Shown here: in pieces, positions 31,807-39,370 of the stretch | How positions within the stretch are numbered: the stretch's first letter is position 1 | How the letters are laid out: each line of letters begins with the position of its first letter | Assembly (NCBI RefSeq): GCF_023155275.1 | Contig: NZ_JALMUV010000031.1 | Coordinates: forward strand, 36,655-100,654 | Length of the DNA: 64,000 nt | Direction: 5' to 3' | Source: Streptomyces rhizoryzae | GTDB lineage: Bacteria; Actinomycetota; Actinomycetes; Streptomycetales; Streptomycetaceae | Made by a program: the position numbers and the translations under genes | The notes under the pieces: generated by a model | Seen by the model: only the letters and a program-made list of their open reading frames with translations | Databases searched by the model: none | Told to the model about the DNA's origin: nothing

Positions 31807-32823
31807 GTGGTAGCCAGCCGCCCACAGTCCGGAATGGGCCCTGCCGAGCTGGTGCAGGCCGCGGCCATGGCCCGCCGCTTCTATCTCGAGGGCAAGTCCA
31901 AGATCCAGATCGCGGAGGAGTTCGGCGTCAGCCGCTTCAAGGTCGCCCGCGTGCTGGAGACGGCCCTGGAGCGTGATCTCGTACGGATCGAGATCCGGGT
32001 GCCCTCGGAGCTCGACGCGGAGCGCTCCGACGCCCTGCGCGCCCGTTACGGCCTGCGGCACGCGGTCGTCGTCGAATCGCCCGCGGACGCCTCGGAGGAC
32101 GCCGCCGACCCGGAGAACCTCGGCGAGGTGGCCGCCGACCTGCTCGGCGAGCTGGTCAACGAGGGCGATGTGCTGGGGCTCGCCTGGGGCCGTTCGACGA
32201 TCCACATGGCGGCGGCGCTGCACCAGCTGCCGCCCTGCACGGTCGTCCAGCTGACCGGGGTCTACGACGCCGGCACCGCCGACCGCGGCTCGGTCGAGGC
32301 GGTCCGCCGCGCGGCCGACGTCTCCGGCGGCGAGGCGCACCCGATCTACGCGCCGATGCTGCTGCCCGACTCCGCGACCGCCGCGGCGCTGCGCGGCCAG
32401 ACCGGCATCGCCCGCGCCTTCGAGTACTTCGACAAGGTCACCGTCGCCTGCGTCTCCATCGGCTCCTGGGAGCCGGGCGTCTCGACCGTCTACGACATGC
32501 TGTCCGAGGAGGAGCGGGAGCACTACGCCTCGCTGGGCGCGGCCGCCGAGATGTCCGCGCACCTCTTCGACGCCGAGGGCCGGCGGATCGGCCGCGACCT
32601 GGGCGAGCGGTGCATCACCGTCGAGGCGGACCGGCTGCGCCGGATTCCCGAGGTGGTCGCGATCGCCGGCGGCCGGCGCAAGGCCGCGGCCATCGGCGCG
32701 GTGCTCCGCTCGGGCCTGGTGACGAGCCTGGTGACGGACACCGCCGCCGCCGACCACCTGCTGCTGGAGACCGGCCCCGGGCCCCGGCCCGCCCTGGACC
32801 GGGCCGACCCCGACGGGAAGTGA
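31807..32823 (+). CDS. SorC/DeoR-type sugar-binding transcriptional regulator
   Basis: The 338-residue protein has an N-terminal HTH (AMARRFYLEGKSKIQIAEEFGVSRFKVARVL). A C-terminal SorC-type sugar-phosphate-binding domain follows (GLAWGRSTIHMAAAL, GRDLGERCITVEADRLRRIPEVVAIAGG). Such regulators respond to phosphorylated sugars. The GTG at 31807 has a GGGGAG site; an in-frame ATG at 31765 adds 14 residues but its AAAGG is too close to be functional. It follows rpe, consistent with a role in sugar or pentose-phosphate metabolism. The effector is unknown. Confidence 0.88.
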   Translation: MVASRPQSGMGPAELVQAAAMARRFYLEGKSKIQIAEEFGVSRFKVARVLETALERDLVRIEIRVPSELDAERSDALRARYGLRHAVVVESPADASEDAADPENLGEVAADLLGELVNEGDVLGLAWGRSTIHMAAALHQLPPCTVVQLTGVYDAGTADRGSVEAVRRAADVSGGEAHPIYAPMLLPDSATAAALRGQTGIARAFEYFDKVTVACVSIGSWEPGVSTVYDMLSEEEREHYASLGAAAEMSAHLFDAEGRRIGRDLGERCITVEADRLRRIPEVVAIAGGRRKAAAIGAVLRSGLVTSLVTDTAAADHLLLETGPGPRPALDRADPDGK

Positions 32824-32881
32824 GCGGGCCCGGCGCGGACACCGGCGCGCGGTCCGCGCGCGGCTGTGGCAGCATCGGCGC

Positions 32882-33343
32882 ATGCTGATCCACACCGCCC
32901 CGCGCCGGGCCGCCGCCGTCCTCGGCGCGCTGCTCGCCGCCCTCCTCCTCGTCCTCACCGGCTGCTCCAACGGCGGTGCCGGCAAAGGGAGTTCGTCCGG
33001 TGCGCAGCGCCCCTCGGCGTCCGCCACGGCCGACGGCCGGGGTGCCGCACCGCCGTGGGCGAAGGGCTATCAGACCGTCCCGGCGAGCCGGCTGCCCGCC
33101 GAGGCGCGGCACACCCTGAAGCTGATCGACGCCGGCGGGCCGTTCCCGTACCCCAAGGACGGCACCGTCTTCGGCAACTACGAGAAGCGGCTGCCCAAGG
33201 AGCCGCGCGGCTACTACCGCGAGTACACCGTCGACACCCCCGGCGCCCGCAACCGCGGCGCCCGCCGCCTGATCTCCGGCAAGCACCACGAACTCTTCTA
33301 CACCGGCGACCACTACGCGAGCTTCCAGGCGGTGCTGCGGTGA
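32882..33343 (+). CDS. Guanyl-specific ribonuclease of the RNase Sa/N1 family, predicted lipoprotein
   Basis: The 153-residue protein starts with a lipoprotein signal ending in the lipobox LTGC (Cys28), then a Ser/Gly/Ala linker and a microbial RNase domain (about 60-153). It closely follows RNase Sa: GPFPYPKDGTVFGNYE, REYTVDTPGARNRGARR and YTGDHYASF. The catalytic residues are Glu114, Arg129 and His144. There is no cysteine besides the lipobox, so the single disulfide of secreted RNase Sa is missing, and the C-terminus is a few residues shorter. Its stop overlaps the barstar GTG. A membrane-tethered extracellular RNase is predicted. Confidence 0.93.
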   Translation: MLIHTAPRRAAAVLGALLAALLLVLTGCSNGGAGKGSSSGAQRPSASATADGRGAAPPWAKGYQTVPASRLPAEARHTLKLIDAGGPFPYPKDGTVFGNYEKRLPKEPRGYYREYTVDTPGARNRGARRLISGKHHELFYTGDHYASFQAVLR

Positions 33344-33783
33344 GCGCCCGGGTGCCCGCCGCGCTGGCCGCGGTCCTGGACGGGCGGACGCCGGCGGGGG
33401 TGCTGCCCTGGCCGGCCGACCGCCCGGTGGCGGACGCGCTGGCCGCGGCGCGGGACGCCGGCTGGACCGGTGCCGCGCTCGGCCTGGAGGGCGTGGCGGA
33501 CAAGGCCGGCTTCATGGACGCCTGCACGGCCGCGCTGGACCTCCCCGGCTACTTCGGCCGCAACTGGGACGCGCTGGCCGACTGCCTGACCGACCTGTCC
33601 TGGCTCCCGCCGGCCCGCGGCCGGCTGCTGGTCGTCACCGGCTGGCAGGGGTACGCCGCGGCCGTGCCGGAGGAGTGGGCGGTGGTCGAGGAGGTGCTGG
33701 CGGACGCGGTGGCGTACTGGCGGGACAGCGCTACCGCTCTCGCGCTGATCATGGCCGGGGGGCGCGGCCGGCAGGGCGTGTAA
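33340..33783 (+). CDS. Barstar-family ribonuclease inhibitor
   Basis: The 147-residue cytosolic protein has the barstar core: GAALGLEGVADKAGFMDACTAALDLPGYFGRNWDALADCL, described here as two pieces, LEGVADKAGFMDA and GYFGRNWDALADCL. RLLVVTGWQGYAA follows. The GTG start overlaps the RNase stop (GTGA), so inhibitor and enzyme are translationally coupled. Barstar proteins block guanyl-specific RNases inside the producer. This is a classical toxin/immunity arrangement. Confidence 0.93.
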   Translation: MSARVPAALAAVLDGRTPAGVLPWPADRPVADALAAARDAGWTGAALGLEGVADKAGFMDACTAALDLPGYFGRNWDALADCLTDLSWLPPARGRLLVVTGWQGYAAAVPEEWAVVEEVLADAVAYWRDSATALALIMAGGRGRQGV

Positions 33784-33950
33784 GCGGGGCCTTCGGCGGG
33801 GTGGCGGCGGGCGCCGCTGCGCGACGTTACGGACGCGTCCGGTGAGGCGCCGTCCCGGTCGGCGGACACCGCTTTGGCGGATCGCACACACGGCTCGCGA
33901 GGCCATAGGACCATCACATGAGTCCTGGTCAGGGCCCGTATCCTGGCGGT

Positions 33951-35414
33951 ATGCGATTCCTGAATCCGAAGAACGGCGCCCTCGAAGAGAGTTCTTCGGT
34001 GCCCTACGACCTGACCTACGACGATGTGTTCATGGTGCCCAGCCGTTCGGCGGTGGGCTCCCGCCAGGGTGTGGACCTCGCCTCCCGCGACGGCTCCGGC
34101 ACGACCATCCCGCTGGTGGTCGCCAACATGACGGCGATCGCCGGCCGCCGGATGGCCGAGACCGTCGCCCGCCGCGGCGGTCTGGTCGTCATCCCCCAGG
34201 ACATCCCGATCGACGTCGTCACCGACGTCATCACCTGGGTCAAGCAGCGCCACCTGGTGCTGGACACGCCGATCGTGCTGTCCCCGGTCTCCACCGTGGC
34301 GGACGCGCTGTCGCTGCTGCCCAAGCGCGCGCACGGGGCGGGCATCGTGGTCGAGGGCGGCCGCCCGGTGGGCGTCGTCACCGAGCACGACCTGGCCGGC
34401 GTGGACCGCTTCACCCAGGTCGCCGAGGTCATGTCCAAGGACCTGCTGGTCCTGGACGCGGACATCGACCCCCGCGAGGCGTTCAACCGCCTGGACGCCG
34501 CCAACCGCAAGCTGGCCCCCGCGGTCGACGCGGACGGCATGCTGGTCGGCATCCTGACCCGCAAGGGCGCGCTGCGCGCCACCCTCTACACCCCCGCCAC
34601 CGACGACGCCGGCAAGCTGCGGATCGCCGCCGCGGTGGGCATCAACGGCGATGTGGCCGGCAAGGCCAAGGCGCTGCTGGAGGCCGGTGTGGACACCCTC
34701 GTGGTGGACACCGCGCACGGCCACCAGGAGTCGATGATCAGCGCGATCAAGGCGGTCCGGGCGCTGGACCCGCAGGTCCCGATCGTCGCGGGCAACATCG
34801 TCGCCGCCGCCGGTGTGCGCGACCTCATCGAGGCCGGCGCGGACATCATCAAGGTCGGTGTCGGCCCGGGCGCGATGTGCACCACCCGCATGATGACCGG
34901 CGTCGGCCGGCCGCAGTTCTCCGCGGTGCTGGAGTGCGCCGCCGAGGCGCGGAAGTTCGGCAAGCACGTCTGGGCCGACGGCGGCGTCCGGCACCCCCGC
35001 GACGTGGCCATGGCGCTGGCCGCGGGCGCGTCCAACGTCATGATCGGCTCGTGGTTCGCCGGCACCCTGGAGTCGCCGGGCGACCTCCAGCACACCGCCG
35101 ACGGCCGGCCGTACAAGGAGTCCTTCGGCATGGCCTCGGCCCGTGCGGTGCGCAACCGCACCAGCGACGAGTCGGCCTACGACCGCGCCCGCAAGGCGCT
35201 GTTCGAGGAGGGCATCTCCACCTCCCGGATGTTCGTCGACCAGGCCCGGCCCGGTGTCGAGGACCTGATCGACTCGATCATCGCGGGCGTGCGCAGCTCC
35301 TGCACGTACGCCGGCGCGGGCTCCCTGGCGGAGTTCGCCGAGAAGGCCGTGGTCGGCGTCCAGAGCGCCGCAGGCTACGCCGAGGGCAAGCCGCTGCACG
35401 CCAGCTGGAGCTGA
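33951..35414 (+). CDS. guaB1: GuaB1-type IMP dehydrogenase family protein (probable GMP reductase)
   Basis: The 487-residue protein is a TIM-barrel of the IMPDH/GMPR family with two CBS domains inserted (about 105-225). The phosphate/active-site loop is GVGPGAMCTTRMMTG with Cys310, and SSSVPYDLTYDDVFMVPSRS is the N-terminal signature. In mycobacteria the GuaB1 paralogue acts as GMP reductase rather than IMP dehydrogenase (known), so GMP-to-IMP salvage is likely. The ATG at 33951 follows a TATCCT element by 7 bp, suggesting a leaderless mRNA; an ATG 11 codons upstream is possible. Confidence 0.92.
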   Translation: MRFLNPKNGALEESSSVPYDLTYDDVFMVPSRSAVGSRQGVDLASRDGSGTTIPLVVANMTAIAGRRMAETVARRGGLVVIPQDIPIDVVTDVITWVKQRHLVLDTPIVLSPVSTVADALSLLPKRAHGAGIVVEGGRPVGVVTEHDLAGVDRFTQVAEVMSKDLLVLDADIDPREAFNRLDAANRKLAPAVDADGMLVGILTRKGALRATLYTPATDDAGKLRIAAAVGINGDVAGKAKALLEAGVDTLVVDTAHGHQESMISAIKAVRALDPQVPIVAGNIVAAAGVRDLIEAGADIIKVGVGPGAMCTTRMMTGVGRPQFSAVLECAAEARKFGKHVWADGGVRHPRDVAMALAAGASNVMIGSWFAGTLESPGDLQHTADGRPYKESFGMASARAVRNRTSDESAYDRARKALFEEGISTSRMFVDQARPGVEDLIDSIIAGVRSSCTYAGAGSLAEFAEKAVVGVQSAAGYAEGKPLHASWS

Positions 35415-35452
35415 TCTCCGCCGCATCCCCGGCGGCACCGCCCGTGCCGCTC

Positions 35453-35485
35453 ACCGGCCCCGCACCGACCTGGTGCGGGGCCGGT
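35453..35485 (+). terminator. 14-bp perfect hairpin after guaB1
   Basis: ACCGGCCCCGCACC (35453-35466) pairs with 35472-35485 around GACCT, 39 bp after guaB1, followed by a T-containing CTCGTTCTG. Confidence 0.88.
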
Positions 35486-35524
35486 CTCGTTCTGTGGGAC
35501 CGGCCATGATTGACTGCGTGGAGC

Positions 35525-35578
35525 GCAACGTTCCGCCGCGCTTTTCCGCTGTGCGCAACGAACCACCGCGGTTGCGCA
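35525..35578. promoter_or_regulatory. Repeated GCAACG-type operator before the amino-acid permease
   Basis: GCAACGTTCCGCCGCG (35525-35540) and GCAACGAACCACCGCGG (35555-35571) are two related copies. The second lies within an inverted repeat TGCGCAAC (35552-35559) / GTTGCGCA (35571-35578). The same element is repeated before the DavA-like gene at 38324. Because an Lrp/AsnC regulator is encoded in between, these are probable Lrp sites (inference). Confidence 0.55.
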
Positions 35579-35768
35579 AGGATCCTGCATTACGGCAGGT
35601 CAGCGAGGGGCCGTAAGGTCATGCGCTGTACGTGGAGTGGCGGGGACCGTCTGCTCGGCGGTCTCCTGCTGTGGGTGGTTTCGTCCTGCCTGCCCGGCCG
35701 CTGCGGTCCAGTCACCGGAATGTGCCGGAATGTGTCAGTCTGACCCGGCAGCGACAAAGGAGCCCCCA

Positions 35769-37238
35769 GTGTTGGAGAACGGCGCCGTCCCGCCCCCAGG
35801 GGACAGCTATCCGCGGCCGCCCGCCGGTGGACTCGGCACCCGGCTGATGCGCCGCAAGCCGGTCGAGCGGCTGGTCGCCGAGGGCGGCCAGGGCGAGGGG
35901 GGAACGCTCCGCCGCTCGATGGGCGTCTGGCAGCTGACCATGATCAGCATCGGTGCCACGCTCGGTACCGGCATCTTCGTCGTGCTCGGCCAGGCCGTCC
36001 CGGACGCCGGCCCGGCGGTGGTGCTCTCCTTCGTCATCGCCGGCATCACCGCGCTGTTCTCCGCGCTCTCCTACGCGGAGCTGGCCGGCACCATCCCGGT
36101 CTCCGGTTCGTCCTACTCCTACGCCTACGCCACCCTCGGTGAGCTGGTCGCCTGGGTCTGCGGCTGGTGCCTGATCCTGGAGTACGGCGTCTCGGTCGCG
36201 GCGGTCGCGGTCGGCTGGGGCCAGTACCTCAACGAACTCCTCGACGGGACGCTGGGCGTCACCATCCCCACCGCGCTCTCCGCCCCGCCGGGCCAGGGCG
36301 GCTACTTCAACCTGCCCGCACTGCTGGTCGTGCTGCTGGCGATGGTGTTCCTGCTGGGCGGTGCCAAGGAGAGCGCCCGGGCCAACACCATCATGGTGTC
36401 CGTCAAGATCGTCGCACTGCTGCTCTTCTGCGGCGTCGCCTTCCAGGGCGTGAAGTCCGGCAACTACGCCAACTTCATGCCGATGGGCATGGCGGGCGTC
36501 AGCGCCGCCGGCGCCACCCTGTTCTTCTCCTACATCGGCTTCGACGCCGCCTCCACGGCCGGCGAGGAGGCCCGGAACCCGCAGCGCGACCTGCCCCGCG
36601 CGATCATGCTGTCGCTGGTGATCGTCACCGCGCTGTACTGCCTGGTCGCGGCGATCGCGGTGGGTGCCATGCCGTGGCAGAAGTTCAAGGGCTCGGAGGC
36701 CGCGCTGGCCGGCATCCTCAAGGCGGTCACCGGCCACGGCTACTGGGCGGTCCTGCTGGCCTTCGGCGCGGTCGTGGCCATCGCGAGCGTGGTACTGACC
36801 GTGCTCTACGGCCAGACCCGGATCCTGTTCGCGATGTCCCGGGACGGGCTGATGCCCAAGGCGTTCGCCAAGGTTCACCCCAAGAGCGGCGTGCCGCGGG
36901 TGAACACCGTCATCGTCTCCCTGTTCTGCGGCGTGCTCGCCGCGGCGGTCCCGCTCGGTGAGCTGGCGGACGCCACCAGCATCGGCACGCTCTTCGCGTT
37001 CGCGCTGGTCAACGTGGCCGTGATCGTGCTGCGCAAGACCCGGCCGGACATGCCGCGGGCGTTCCGGACGCCGCTCGCGCCGCTCTTCCCGGCGATCGGT
37101 TTCCTGCTCTGCGTCTACATGATGGGCAGCCTCGGCCCGGTGACCTGGGTGGTCTTCGGAGCCTGGATGGTGGTCGGCCTTGTGATCTACTTCGGATACG
37201 GCATGCGCCGCTCCCGATTGGCCACCGCAGAGAAGTGA
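35769..37238 (+). CDS. APC-superfamily cationic amino-acid permease
   Basis: The 489-residue membrane protein has about 12 predicted helices. The conserved first helix motif is SIGATLGTGIFVVLG, followed by ALSYAELAGTIPVSGSSYSY; FFSYIGFDAASTAGEEARNPQRDLP is the signature of the CAT (cationic amino-acid transporter) subfamily. The GTG at 35769 has an AAAGGAG site. With the Lrp regulator 10 bp downstream and lysine-catabolic enzymes nearby, lysine or another cationic amino acid is the likely substrate (inference). A 350-bp upstream region carries the repeated GCAACG elements. Confidence 0.9.
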   Translation: MLENGAVPPPGDSYPRPPAGGLGTRLMRRKPVERLVAEGGQGEGGTLRRSMGVWQLTMISIGATLGTGIFVVLGQAVPDAGPAVVLSFVIAGITALFSALSYAELAGTIPVSGSSYSYAYATLGELVAWVCGWCLILEYGVSVAAVAVGWGQYLNELLDGTLGVTIPTALSAPPGQGGYFNLPALLVVLLAMVFLLGGAKESARANTIMVSVKIVALLLFCGVAFQGVKSGNYANFMPMGMAGVSAAGATLFFSYIGFDAASTAGEEARNPQRDLPRAIMLSLVIVTALYCLVAAIAVGAMPWQKFKGSEAALAGILKAVTGHGYWAVLLAFGAVVAIASVVLTVLYGQTRILFAMSRDGLMPKAFAKVHPKSGVPRVNTVIVSLFCGVLAAAVPLGELADATSIGTLFAFALVNVAVIVLRKTRPDMPRAFRTPLAPLFPAIGFLLCVYMMGSLGPVTWVVFGAWMVVGLVIYFGYGMRRSRLATAEK

Positions 37239-37248
37239 CCCACCCGCA

Positions 37249-37704
37249 GTGCGACTGAACGATCTCGACGAACGCATCGTCCACGCCCTCGCCGAGGATG
37301 CCCGCCGCAGCTACGCGGACATCGGCCAGGAGGTCGGCCTGTCCGCACCGGCGGTCAAACGCCGGGTGGACCGGCTGCGGGCGGACGGCGCGATCACCGG
37401 GTTCACCGTCCGGGTCGATCCGGCCGCCCTCGGCTGGGAGACCGAGGGGTTCATCGAGATCTTCTGCCGCCGCAACACCTCGCCCGAGGCGATCCACCGC
37501 GGCCTGTCGCGCTACCCCGAAGTGGCGTCCGCCTCCACCGTCACCGGTGAGGCGGACGCCCTGGTGCAGGTCTTCGCCTCCGACATGCGCCATTTCGAAC
37601 GGGTCCTGGAGCGGATCGCCGGCGAGCCCTTCGTCGAGCGCACCAAGTCCGTCCTGGTCCTCTCCCCGCTGCTGCGCCGCTACGGGTCGGGCGCGCCGGG
37701 CTAG
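37249..37704 (+). CDS. Lrp/AsnC-family transcriptional regulator
   Basis: The 151-residue protein has an N-terminal HTH (LNDLDERIVHALAEDARRSY, IGQEVGLSAPAVKRRVDRL) and a C-terminal RAM effector domain (ASTVTGEADALVQVFASDM). These regulators sense amino acids and wrap DNA as octamers. The GTG start is 10 bp after the permease stop, so both are co-transcribed. Its likely targets are the GCAACG-type repeats before the permease and before the DavA-like gene. Confidence 0.93.
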   Translation: MRLNDLDERIVHALAEDARRSYADIGQEVGLSAPAVKRRVDRLRADGAITGFTVRVDPAALGWETEGFIEIFCRRNTSPEAIHRGLSRYPEVASASTVTGEADALVQVFASDMRHFERVLERIAGEPFVERTKSVLVLSPLLRRYGSGAPG

Positions 37705-38020
37705 ATCGTGTCGCCCGGGGCCGCCGCGGCCGGGAGGCGCGGCGGGGTGCCCCGGGTCCAGGCGATGCGGAGCGCGGTGGCGGCGATCCGCCAGTCGTCC
37801 GGGGTCCGCACCAGCTCGGTGTCGGCGTGGCCGCCGGAGACGAACAGCTCGCCGGGCGGGTCCGCCAGGGCGTGGGTGCTCAGCTGGGCGGCGCGGGCGG
37901 TGGCCCGGTCGCCGTCGAGCGCGACGGCGGTGCTGCCGCCCAGGTGCACGGTCCGGTCGAACAGCGCCACCCCCTCCCGGATCCGCGCCACCACCGCGTC
38001 CCCGGCCGGCCCCTCCCGTC
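37704..38020 (-). pseudogene. Truncated SnoaL/NTF2-like protein remnant
   Basis: Read on the minus strand, the frame gives VVARIREGVALFDRTVHLGGSTAVALDGDR in two parts (VVARIREGVALFDRTVHLG; STAVALDGDRATARA), then FVSGGHADTELVRTPDDWRIAATAL, the C-terminal half of a SnoaL_4-type domain of about 140 residues. The N-terminal about 50 residues are missing; upstream sequence in this frame is unrelated Arg/Pro-rich coding noise. It therefore looks like a gene remnant, though a short functional form cannot be excluded. It faces the LysR remnant head to head. Confidence 0.5.
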
Positions 38021-38029
38021 GCGGCCGCC

Positions 38030-38260
38030 CCGCACCTCGGTTGCGGGAGTGCGGCGCGGTCGGGACGGTCCTGGAGGGCACCGCCGCGCCCCTGGGCCGC
38101 ACCCCGGGCCTGCGCGCCCTGCCGATCCCGCTCGACCTGTCGGCGCGTTCGAGGGTGACGGCCCGGCACCCCCGGCAGGAGGCCGACCCGGGCCGTGTTC
38201 CGGCTGCGCGCGGCGGTGCGTGCGGCGGGCGCCGCCGCGGTGTCCTGCCTCTCCCTGGGG
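38030..38260 (+). pseudogene. Probable LysR-type regulator C-terminal remnant with frameshift
   Basis: One plus-strand frame reads GLRALPIPLDLSARSRVTA then RHPRQEADP, which resembles the C-terminal end of LysR substrate-binding domains. After ADP the expected continuation AVFRLRAAVRAAGAA is found in another frame, implying a frameshift near 38190. No HTH or N-terminal part exists upstream; the sequence abuts the SnoaL remnant. The family call rests on a short match and is tentative. Confidence 0.35.
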
Positions 38261-38323
38261 CCGCCCGTCGCAGTGGCCTGGATCACTCCGCGGCCCCCGC
38301 CCCGACCTGCCCGGATGGCGCGT

Positions 38324-38383
38324 GCAACGAATCGCCGCGGAGGCCCTTGAAAGCGCAACGAATCGTCCGCCGCCACGCAACGG
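38324..38383. promoter_or_regulatory. Repeated GCAACG operator before the DavA-like gene
   Basis: GCAACGAATCGCCGCGG (38324-38340), GCAACGAATCGTCCGCCG (38355-38372) and a shorter GCAACGG (38377-38383) recur about every 25-30 bp. The first copy differs at only two positions from the element before the permease (35555-35571). A shared regulator, most simply the Lrp protein encoded at 37249, is inferred. Confidence 0.55.
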
Positions 38384-38459
38384 AGGCGCCTTGTCCCCGA
38401 TCGCCGGCGAACCGTACCTTCATTGCGTCCCACACGTAACACCACCGCCGAGGGGTCCC

Positions 38460-39266
38460 ATGCCGCCGCTGCACACCGCCCTGTTCCAGAGCTCCGGACG
38501 GCCCGGCGACGTCGCGCACAACCTGGACCTCCTCGCCGCGGCGGCCCGCGACGCGGCCGCCACCGGCGCCCGGCTGCTGGTCTGCCCCGAGCTGTTCCTC
38601 ACCGGCTACGCCATCGGCGCGGACGTGCACCGCCTCGCCGAGCCCGCGGACGGCGCCAGTGCCCGCGCCATCGCCGCGATCGCCGCCGAACACCGCCTCG
38701 CGGTGCTCTACGGCTACCCGGAGCGCGCCCCCGAGGAGCACGGCGTGGTCTACAACTCCGCCCAGCTCATCGGCCCCGACGGCACCGCGCTGGCCAACTA
38801 CCGCAAGACCCACCTCTTCGGCTGCTTCGAGCGCGAGTGGTTCACCCCGGGCGACCGCCCGGTCGTCCAGGCCGAGCTGGACGGGGTTCGGATCGGCCTG
38901 CTGATCTGCTACGACGTGGAGTTCCCGGAGAACGTCCGGGCGCACGCGCTGGCCGGCACCGACCTGCTGCTGGTCCCCACCGCCCAGATGCACCCCTTCC
39001 AGATCGTGCCGGAGCGGATGATCCCGGTCCGCGCCTTCGAGAACCAGATGTACCTCGCGTACGTCAACCGGGCCGGCGCGGAAGGCGAGTTCGAGTTCGT
39101 CGGACTCAGCTGCCTGGCCGGACCCGACGGGGTGGTCCGCGCCCGCGCCGGGCGCGGCGAGCAGCTGGTGCAGGCCGCCGTCGACCCGGCCTTCCTCGCC
39201 GCGTCGCGGGAGGACAACCCCTACCTCCGCGACCGGCGGCCGGAGCTGTACGCCGACCTGACCTGA
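38460..39266 (+). CDS. Carbon-nitrogen hydrolase, DavA-like (5-aminovaleramidase)
   Basis: The 268-residue nitrilase-superfamily enzyme has the catalytic triad Glu44 (VCPELFLTGY), Lys116 (NYRKTHLFG) and Cys150 (LLICYDVEFPEN). The pattern LLVCPELFLTGY...YGYPER...NYRKTHLFG closely follows Pseudomonas DavA, which hydrolyses 5-aminopentanamide to 5-aminovalerate in lysine breakdown (recalled). The ATG at 38460 has a GAGGGG site. A DavB-like gene follows 104 bp downstream, supporting the assignment; substrate remains untested. Confidence 0.8.
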   Translation: MPPLHTALFQSSGRPGDVAHNLDLLAAAARDAAATGARLLVCPELFLTGYAIGADVHRLAEPADGASARAIAAIAAEHRLAVLYGYPERAPEEHGVVYNSAQLIGPDGTALANYRKTHLFGCFEREWFTPGDRPVVQAELDGVRIGLLICYDVEFPENVRAHALAGTDLLLVPTAQMHPFQIVPERMIPVRAFENQMYLAYVNRAGAEGEFEFVGLSCLAGPDGVVRARAGRGEQLVQAAVDPAFLAASREDNPYLRDRRPELYADLT

Positions 39267-39370
39267 CCGGCCGCCCCCTCGCGCCCCGGCGGGCCCCCGC
39301 ACGCCCGGCAGCGCCCGTTACGCCCTGATTCACCCCCGCCCGTACCCCTGCCCGCAAGGAGTCCGCCCCG

